A stretch of DNA of 64,000 bases from Mytilus californianus (lineage: Eukaryota; Mollusca; Bivalvia; Mytilida; Mytilidae). Position 1 is the first letter of the stretch, and each line of letters opens with the position of its first letter. Positions 57,564-64,000 of the stretch are shown one piece after another. Below the pieces are notes generated by a model. The model saw only the letters and a program-made list of their open reading frames with translations. It had not been told where the DNA came from and made no database searches. Both the position numbers and the translations under genes were made by a program. The DNA lies in assembly GCF_021869535.1 (NCBI RefSeq), contig NW_026262581.1, forward strand, positions 119,626,771 to 119,690,770. Reading direction: 5' to 3'.

Positions 57564-57650
57564 AATGCCTTTGAAGATCTGTTGTTACATCACATTGAAA
57601 CACATTATCCTTCTTGTTTCTCACTTTCATATACCAAAAAACTGAAAAAG
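57564..57650 (+). CDS. candidate internal exon, unknown protein
   Basis: A strong pyrimidine tract (57519-57551) leads to GAAGTACAG|AATGCC. The stretch is open for 29 codons (NAFEDLLLHHIETHYPSCFS then LSYTKKLKK) and ends AAAAAG|GTACAA. Both borders are phase 0. I do not recognise the protein. Support is limited to the splice-like borders and composition. A downstream frame near 57945-58085 (DAFTELHVVPLKNILEDKDI) could be related, but no joining sites are obvious. Confidence 0.3.
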
Positions 57651-58074
57651 GTACAAGGAACCGTTTTTATTTCAAAGCAAAATTCGATCGGGAGAGTGAA
57701 AACACACGCATTTTTTTTTAACTTTAAACAAATAGCCGATAAAGAGAAGCAAAGAATTTGAAATTTAAGTTTTCGATAAGAACATGGAATATTCTATTCG
57801 GAAACTAAATAAACAAACACAATTTAATGCGATCAGACAGATATTAAGTCGACCATGCAAGATTCGAAAGCGAGGTATGGAAACATTTTATGTGAATATT
57901 GTTCAACCACTTCATTGTTAAGGAAAACTAAATTAGTATAAAATGTGCATGACAATTTGCATCAAGATGCATTTACTGAACTACATGTAGTGCCACTGAA
58001 GAATATTCTTGAGGACAAAGATATATTTAGTCATGTATTTAAATGTTGTATAAAGCATAACTTCATCCATCCGT
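57651..58074. other. unassigned stretch
   Basis: It contains a plus-strand open stretch from about 57945 (HDNLHQDAFTELHVVPLKN) that reads protein-like but has no known domain. It is cut by the start of the hAT-like element near 58082. Confidence 0.35.
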
Positions 58075-58599
58075 TTTTATTAGGGATGTCGAAAGATCTG
58101 GAATTCAATACTCGAGTACTCGGTCATGATACTCGTGAATACTCAAATACTTGGATAAATCTTTAACGTCTGGTGAAAAGTATTAATTTTTTTTTGGGAT
58201 GCGGTATTTTTGTTATAACCTTTCATAAACCAAATTATAATATGATGACATCGTTCGACATCTTAACAAAAACATACGTATTATTGCAAAACTCAAACTG
58301 TATGACTACGAAAAATAACTTGATACTAAGTTATGTGTATCGCTCCTACTTTTTTGTATCAATTAAACAATGAAGAACTGACCATCGTTTCTAACAATAA
58401 CATATTATACTAGCAATTATTGTTTGTGTGTTCATATACCAACACATTATCTTTTAGTTCCCAGTTATCAGTTGTGTGATGCTCGATTACAGTTATGTTA
58501 CTGTCTGTAGCTGTAGAGGTCCATGTATCCTTTATGAGTGACGCTATTTAAGCAGACGATATTTCTGAAATGAGACGGGGTTTTTGTTCAACATATAAA

Positions 58600-59190
58600 A
58601 TTGAGAATGGAAATGGTAAATTGGTCAAAGAGACAATAACCCGACCAAAGAGCAGAAAAAAGCCGAAGGCCACCAATGGGTCTTCAACACAGCGAGAAAA
58701 TCCCGCACCCAGAGGCGTGCTTCAGCTGGCCCCTAAACAAAAATGTGTACTAGTTCAATGAAAATGGACGACACACTCAACTCCAAAACGTATAAATGAA
58801 CTAAAATTAAAAAACATACAAGACTAAAAAAGGCCAGAGGCTCCTGACTAGGGACAGGCGCAAAAATGCAGCGGGGTTAAACATGTTTTGTGAGATCTCA
58901 TTCCTCTCCCTATACATCTAGCCAATGTAGAATAAACAAACACACAGCAATACGAACAGTAAAACTCAGTTTAAAAGAAGTCCGAGTCCGATGTCAGAAT
59001 AGGTAACAAACATAACTAAGCAAAATGACAATGATACATAAATTAACAAAGGACTACTAGCAGTTACTGACATCCCAGCTCCAGACCTCAATTAAACTGA
59101 TTGAAAGATTATGTCTTCATCATATGGAAATCAAGCACAATCCCTCCCGTAAGGGGTTTAGTATCATACCATCATAAAATATATGAGAAG
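58600..59190 (+). repeat. dispersed repeat family C
   Basis: 'aattgagaatggaaatggta', 'agacaataacccgaccaaag', 'aggccaccaatgggtcttca', 'gaggctcctgactagggaca', 'acatcccagctccagacc', 'aatccctcccgtaaggggtt' and 'aaatatatgagaagaac'. Its beginning recurs at 51030-51110 next to the best PLE copy. It is non-coding. Confidence 0.6.
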
Positions 59191-59194
59191 AACA

Positions 59195-59635
59195 CAAACC
59201 GTAACTAATTTGGCAATACGCAATTTGATCGTATTACGAGTTGGAAACTTGTACTCAGGTGCGACAATGTTTACAAGGTTCAAAAATTCATCACCTTCAA
59301 CAAATCTTAACGGCAAGTATTTTACAGTGTTTCTATTCATAAAGATCTTTTGAAATAAGTTTATACGGCTGATATCGTTGGAGACATTTATAACGAACTG
59401 GATTAGAATGTTTGACGTTAGATTGGAGGTGAACTTGTTGATATATATTAATTATTCTTATGCAACATCGTTTGTAACGTTCATTTTTGATTGGATAACG
59501 TCACCAATTTTCATGGCATCAATTCACAATGGATGCTATGAAAACGTTCGCGCAAGCGCAGACGACGTATGACAGATTTTAAATGTATGATTTGACGTTG
59601 TTTTCCGTCAGTTTCTTTAGAATAGAGATAACAAT
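59195..59635. other. non-coding stretch
   Basis: Nothing is recognised; a 64-codon open frame at 59378 has no support. Confidence 0.4.
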
Positions 59636-59777
59636 ATTTTATTCTAAGCTCCGACGGCATCAGTTGGTGATTTGATGGTCGCAAATACCCGTTTACTGTC
59701 TCCGCTAACGCGTCGCCAGTAAACTTAATTTGCAGCCATCAAATCACCAATTGATGCCGTCGGAGCTTAGAATACAA
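59636..59777. repeat. foldback element, about 60-bp arms
   Basis: The arms at about 59640-59697 and 59716-59773 are inverted: TATTCTAAGCTCCGACGGCA on the left and TGCCGTCGGAGCTTAGAATA on the right, with an inner TTTACTG/CAGTAAA. The small loop contains CTAACGCGTCGC. It is a compact MITE-like foldback with no coding content. Confidence 0.85.
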
Positions 59778-60029
59778 TACAATTATCTCCTAAGTATTAC
59801 GAAAGGGCTATTTCAAAGGGAACTAAAGCGAGGGAAAATGTCTCAAGATTTTTAAAAGGCAAACGAGTATCCGAGTCCTAAAATTGTACTCGAGTACTCG
59901 ACCTTCCCAGCGAGTACTCCTAGTTTTTATTATACTGACGGACTGAACGCAACACACAGTTTGGTGATTTTATTTTACCAAATCATGATTATTCATCATA
60001 TAACTACCATTCATGCTTACCATACTTCT

Positions 60030-60262
60030 TTCTGTTTAGAAAAATCAATACCTGACTTACCTGAGGTTATTGAACATACCGGATTATTATAGTCTGAATC
60101 AGGCCATAAGAACATTACAGGCAGAAACACGTGAACGTGCTGGTGCCAGACAATTTCATGTCAGAAACTCGTCTTGCTGTCCTTACAACAACGGTACAGG
60201 CAGACGGGAATTGTTGATGACCCTCCATAACCAGATCAATATTTATCGCATTCTGATAAATT
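60030..60262 (+). other. unrecognised coding-like stretch
   Basis: After a pyrimidine-rich TTCTTTCTGTTTAG (60026-60039) a frame reads KSIPDLPEVIEHTGLL and stops at TAG. In another frame the sequence is open from 60070: NIPDYYSLNQAIRTLQAETR, then ERAGARQFHVRNSSCCPYNN, then RRELLMTLHNQI. G+C is higher than in the surroundings. The reverse strand is also partly open here. I recognise no family. The open frame ends where repeat family D begins. Confidence 0.3.
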
Positions 60263-60595
60263 ATGACGTTATGATTGGTTAAACGCCGTCACGTGGTGAC
60301 CTCTAATTGATCCGTATGGGGCCAGTAGATTTCATATGGGGTTCATCACGTCACATTAACAATTAATGGTGACCTCATCGATTAATATTATTGTATTTTA
60401 TTGCTTATTTTTATACATAACTTAGCAGGAGAGGATCCGAATGCGATACATTCGTTATACGGTTCACTACTGATCCCCTAAGAATCCATAGTGGGTTAGT
60501 AAAATCCATAAGAGATTCGGCGTTCAGCCTCACCCCCTATGGATTTTACTTAACCATCTATGGATGCGTAGGGGGTTAGTAGCAAACCAGTAAAA
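60263..60595 (+). repeat. family D repeat with inner foldback
   Basis: 'tgattggttaaacgccgtca', 'gatccgtatggggccag', 'atcacgtcacattaac', 'tggtgacctcatcgattaat' and 'ttcgttatacggtt' repeat the order seen at 44690-44840 and 45595-45700. The right part is an inverted repeat: TGATCCCCTAAGAATCCATA (60471) with its near complement up to 60581. Confidence 0.7.
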
Positions 60596-60596
60596 T

Positions 60597-60848
60597 TTGA
60601 TTACGCAACGTCATTTGCGAGAGATGTTTACGGCCGGAACGTCAACTGCTTATCAAGTCGTCGAATGCCATGGCAGACAGATTCACGTCATAAATGTTTC
60701 CCAAATACTGAAATGCCAAAGAATGGACTGCAGAAAAACATTTAAAGCCCTAAAGTTTAAAGCCCATAATTGCCAAAATAAACTGCAATGGGTTAGACAG
60801 AGGCAAAATCAGAAGGTACAAACAGAACTCAAAACATTCCCAACATAA
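60597..60848 (+). other. unrecognised ORF with Cys/His cluster
   Basis: An 83-codon plus-strand frame, with no ATG until Met10, reads MFTAGTSTAYQVVECHGRQI, then HVINVSQILKCQRMDCRKTF and KALKFKAHNCQ, and ends TAA. The C-x4-C-x12-H-x-C spacing could be a small zinc finger. It starts exactly where family D ends, and a similar unrecognised frame ends where family D begins, so one reading frame may have been split by the insertion. Function unknown. Confidence 0.3.
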
Positions 60849-60955
60849 TTGGTTGACCTGTCTGACAATCATTTTGGCGTTGTTGGTTGCAGGCAGTCAT
60901 TGCCTTCGACGGTGACACATCCATTGATAAGGGGGAAAACCAGGATTTCAGTGCA

Positions 60956-61167
60956 TACTGTGGATTCATTTATTTTCGTGGGTACCAATTTTCGTGGATT
61001 GAGGAAACTTTGTCTTTTCGTAGATATTTGATTTCGTGTTTTTACCAAGGTCTGCATACACTTCTTTAGAAAATTTGTACTTCGTTGTACATTTAAATTC
61101 GTGGTTCACCTGTAACTACGAAATCCACGAAAATTGGTATCCCACGAATAATAATGAATCCACAGTA
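60956..61167. mobile_element. MITE with TA target and long inverted ends
   Basis: The ends TACTGTGGATTCATT (60956) and AATGAATCCACAGTA (ending 61167) are inverted. The inner part ACCAATTTTCGTGGATT / AATCCACGAAAATTGGT extends the pairing to almost 50 bp. It is about 212 bp with no coding content. Both termini carry TA, consistent with a Tc1/mariner-related element; that assignment is inferred. Confidence 0.85.
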
Positions 61168-61538
61168 CCACACGATCTGAACATTAAAAATTAAGTATTC
61201 AACTCAACTTGCAAGCTGCAAACTTTTTAAGATGATGAAGTTATGAATGAAAATTATGTTTATACATTTATTTTACAAAAATTGCATATTTGAAAATGGG
61301 AATTAAAAAGAGTAATATAGTGTTGCGTTTTTAAAGTCCGTCAGTATATAATATTGATGAGTCAGTTGCAGATGTTCAAACAAACAGCGACAAATGCATG
61401 ATGCATATCTTTTCTAATCTGCAAAAGCTGTTTATAAATTGATTTTATACAGTTATTGAAGTACATGTATATCAAAATCTGTTGCATCATTATCTACATG
61501 ACAATTTCATAAAACGGTTTTAAAATATTTTTGTTATA

Positions 61539-61596
61539 ATGAGGATTAGAATACTTGTAGTGCTCCTTGTGTTTTTATGGCACCGCTGTACAGCAG
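61539..61596 (+). CDS. signal-peptide first exon, unknown secreted protein
   Basis: The ATG opens MRIRILVVLLVFLWHRCTA and then a single G before GTAATG (phase 1). A short basic start, a ten-residue hydrophobic core and a C-T-A end form a textbook secretory signal, and a phase-1 intron just after the signal is common in secreted proteins. Upstream is A+T-rich sequence with an ATAATG context. Downstream, an acceptor at 61827 would continue the frame for 25 codons. No family is recognised. Confidence 0.45.
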
Positions 61597-61827
61597 GTAA
61601 TGTTTTATGTCATTGAAAGTCAAATATTTACATATAAAATATATATATTCAATATTTCGTCTATCTCCTTACACACCGTGTAGAACGCCACATGTTGTCT
61701 ATTTTTTACACGAGGTGGTGGCTTCGAAGCGAAGTTTAAATCAATGTAAGCAAAAGTATAAAATTTTCCTTTTTTTTTTGAGAAATGTTAGCACCAAAAA
61801 ATGTATTGCACCATAATCTAATTACAG

Positions 61828-61907
61828 CCAGCAGAAGCAGACATCCACAGTGCTCTGTTCTAAAACACCCCTCCTCAGTTTTCGTGTCGCTGATTTTGAG
61901 ACTTTAA
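61828..61907 (+). CDS. possible second exon of the secreted peptide
   Basis: TAATCTAATTACAG precedes this stretch. Joined in phase 1 it gives A, SRSRHPQCSVLKHPSS and VFVSLILRL, then TAA at 61905. The pyrimidine tract is weak and no AATAAA follows closely, so the true acceptor may lie elsewhere. Confidence 0.2.
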
Positions 61908-61909
61908 AT

Positions 61910-63040
61910 GAAAATTTCTGGATAAAAACTACCTTTCTGTCACCTATTTCCGTACTTTTTATAAAAAAAAGTCATTTCATTTCATGTAATCATACCTAAT
62001 GCTTTTTGTTTTTAAAGTTGTTTTTTTTTTATCAAAGTGTAATTCATCGTACGGGCGGGGGTGACATATTTTGCATCTCACGGGCGTGAGGCATTGATTA
62101 AAATAAGGATAAGTTTGCCTTTAATTCAGTCTTTATCTACAAGTAAATGGCATTACTGCATGTATGGATTCGGAAGCTTCGGGTAAAGGCCACTAGTTTC
62201 ATTTTTTGTATAATAGATTAAACAATTTGTCATGCATATTTGATCATGGTCCTCTACTTTGGTGTGAACTTTCGATGAAATCCAATCAATGATTTGTTGA
62301 GAAGGGATTACGCTTGTTAGGTAAATACGTCATGTTGAATACAATTTAAGATATGATTTTGTTTCCAAACATCTCCCTCCGTTAGCTATTGGAAAGAAGT
62401 TTTTTCACTCTATAGTTAAGGATGATCCGTTGCGTCTGAACGTCCAATGGGAGTTATTCAGGTATATTCAGGAAAAAAAATAATGAGTGATATTAATATG
62501 TCTTACTTTGTAATATAACAACTTGCCGACCAACATATTCATGATCTTCCAATTGATGATTTTTCCCGGAAAAAATGGACGACGTCACAAAGCATATACA
62601 TTAACGTCAAGAGTCTTCGCCCAATTAACCCGAGGTCAACCGGGGCAGTTCATTCATAAAATCGAAATTTGAATCCTATGTACTTATCATGCTAGCTCAC
62701 AACATTGAAAAACTTTCCCTTGTAAGGCCTATTACTCAATTCGATAACATTGTTTTGACGCTCTTTCCTTTTACTCCTTTGGAAAGACTATCGAAAGAAT
62801 ACATAGGCTAGAGGAAGAGACGCGATTACTTTAAATGGTATATTTAGTAAGACTAGTTTGAGATGGATAAACTTTGTAACAAATATTTGTTGTAAAAAGT
62901 TCATTTTGTTTACCCTTGATAATTATAAGTAACTTATCTTTAAGAGATTATACAGTCAATTAGAAACAACATTTCCTCTTTCATGTAGTTTTCGAATAAA
63001 AAATAAACATTTTACACTAATGTATTAATATTTAAACTAT
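61910..63040. other. non-coding stretch
   Basis: Nothing is recognised. It may be an intron of the signal-peptide gene. Confidence 0.45.
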
Positions 63041-63044
63041 ATAT

Positions 63045-64000
63045 AGACGAACACATGACCATCAATACCGCTTTCGAAAACCTAAGAAATTCAATAGTAT
63101 AATTTACCAACATTTAGGAAAACACAATCACAATATTAAATTTATAAAATTCCAAATATTCGAAACGATCCATAAACAAAAGGGCAATTGCATAAACTAT
63201 TTGAAGATTCTCGAAAAATTATCGAACTGTCTTGGATTAAACGACTGCAGCCGCTAACTGGAGGTGTGATGAGATGATTGAAGCTATTAATTTTCTCCTT
63301 GATAACTTTTTGTACGTTTCGGCAATACAGTTTATCGACAGGTTGTAGGTATACCTATGGGCAGCATGAATCACAGTAAAGACCCCCCTAAATTGCATTT
63401 TATTGATAAATTCAACAACACTTATCTTGATGATATTTTTTCGTTAAAATTAAATAATCAAGAATTTTTCTAAAGATACTGCCAAAATTTACCCAAAAGA
63501 ACTTACTTTAAATAAATCAACTATAAACGGTAATAACTGTCATTTCCTAGATTTAGATATTTCAGTTTTACACCGGAAACTCTACACTAAAATTTACGAC
63601 AAAAGGGACGATTTTTCGTTCCCTATTGATAATTATCCTATTTTGGACGGCGATGTTCCTCTTGGCACCATCATACGGTGTTTATATATCACAATTTCAC
63701 AGTTTGTTCGCTATGTCTGTGTGAAGTTTCTGATGTCAATGAAATGTTTTACTGGTAAATTATTAAGTCAGGGATTTCGTTACCACAAATGACTTAAAAC
63801 CTTTACTTAATTCTTCCAGATATACAAAGATTTTTGTTAGGAAGTTTGGCTGTACCTTATTTTAAACGGGATAGCAAATCATAATTTTTACGGAGATGTT
63901 GTTTACCGAGCCCGAAAATGTAGATACGAATCGGGTAAACATATCGGTAACCAAATCGACACTGTTATTAGATCTTTGAATATTGTTTTAATGGTAAAAT
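63045..64000 (+). pseudogene. PLE pseudogene, cut by the window edge
   Basis: The plus strand starts with a degenerate HKHNIKFIKFQIFETIHKQK and an LNDC-like tract, reminiscent of the C-terminal part of a GIY-YIG domain. It then has DEMIEAINFLLDN, DRLVGIPMGS, YLDD (63423-63434), CHFLDLDISVL, KIYDKRDDFSFPIDNYPILD, a shifted SYGVYISQF and a LLSQGFRYHK segment. Stops and frameshifts are frequent. Endonuclease-like sequence upstream of RT is unusual for this family and may reflect a junction of two copies. It continues past the window. Confidence 0.75.

Larger units (their letters stand above)
58075..59940. mobile_element. hAT-like non-autonomous element, composite
   Basis: The left part TTAGGGATGTCG is followed by AATACTCGAGTACTCGG and GATACTCGTGAATACTC. 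The right part has TTGTACTCGAGTACTCGAC and CGAGTACTCCTAG. Clustered GAGTACTC words at both ends and TAGG termini in inverted order suggest one element of about 1.85 kb. Inside it are a family C repeat and a foldback (59636-59777). No transposase is seen. The ends match only roughly, so the borders are tentative. Confidence 0.35.

Noticed and set aside
1-64000. tRNA, rRNA or other canonical RNA genes
   Set aside because: I looked for A- and B-box pairs with clover-leaf arms and for conserved rRNA segments by eye and found none. A covariance scan would be needed to exclude diverged ones.

Overview
The window looks like nuclear DNA of a bivalve mollusc, most likely a mussel (Mytilus group). It is strongly A+T-rich, has introns with GT/AG borders, carries a protostome-type neuropeptide-receptor exon, and is packed with dispersed repeats that I associate from memory with mussel genomes. 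Penelope-like retroelement (PLE) debris is especially common. The species call is inference; I could run no search.

Host-type genes are sparse. The one well-supported piece is the first coding exon of an orexin/allatotropin-receptor-like GPCR on the minus strand (38360-38755). It ends at a consensus splice donor in phase 0, and its other exons are not recognisable here. Weaker candidates on the plus strand are a signal-peptide exon (61539-61596), a small exon with a strong pyrimidine tract (57564-57650), and a two-exon gene 3' end with a poly(A) signal (21668-22906). That gene end lies inside what appears to be a 4.3-kb TA-flanked mobile element with ACGT-rich ends (19793-24093).

Most of the rest is a transposon graveyard. 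Eight broken PLE copies retain reverse-transcriptase (RT) signatures, four of them with a YIDD/YLDD box. The most complete runs from 52930 down to 51030 on the minus strand. A detached GIY-YIG endonuclease fragment lies at 12592-12834. Around them are recurrent 'PLE-associated' modules: eight copies of a 3' module, several of a 5' module, and three remnants of a hammerhead-ribozyme-like family. There are also a degenerate pogo/Tigger-type transposase, two LINE 3' ends, three further MITE or hAT-like elements and two SINE-like tails. Dispersed repeats called here families A-F recur many times.

Layout: 1-8.3 kb is A+T-rich with little in it. 8.5-13 kb holds PLE debris. 15.2-18.9 kb has a TTAA MITE and a minus-strand PLE. 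19.8-24.1 kb is the 4.3-kb element. 26.5-30.9 kb has a large inverted repeat built on a 21-bp minisatellite, then a second foldback. 31.8-37.2 kb is PLE debris. 38.3-38.8 kb is the GPCR exon. 40.3-43.1 kb has a LINE end and a 42-bp minisatellite. 44.7-49.1 kb has foldbacks and hairpins. 49.8-57 kb has pogo and PLE pseudogenes. 57-61.2 kb has a hAT-like element, foldbacks, unrecognised ORFs and a MITE. 61.5-64 kb has the signal-peptide exon and a final PLE cut by the window edge. I see no rRNA, no intact tRNA, no CRISPR array and no bacterial features.
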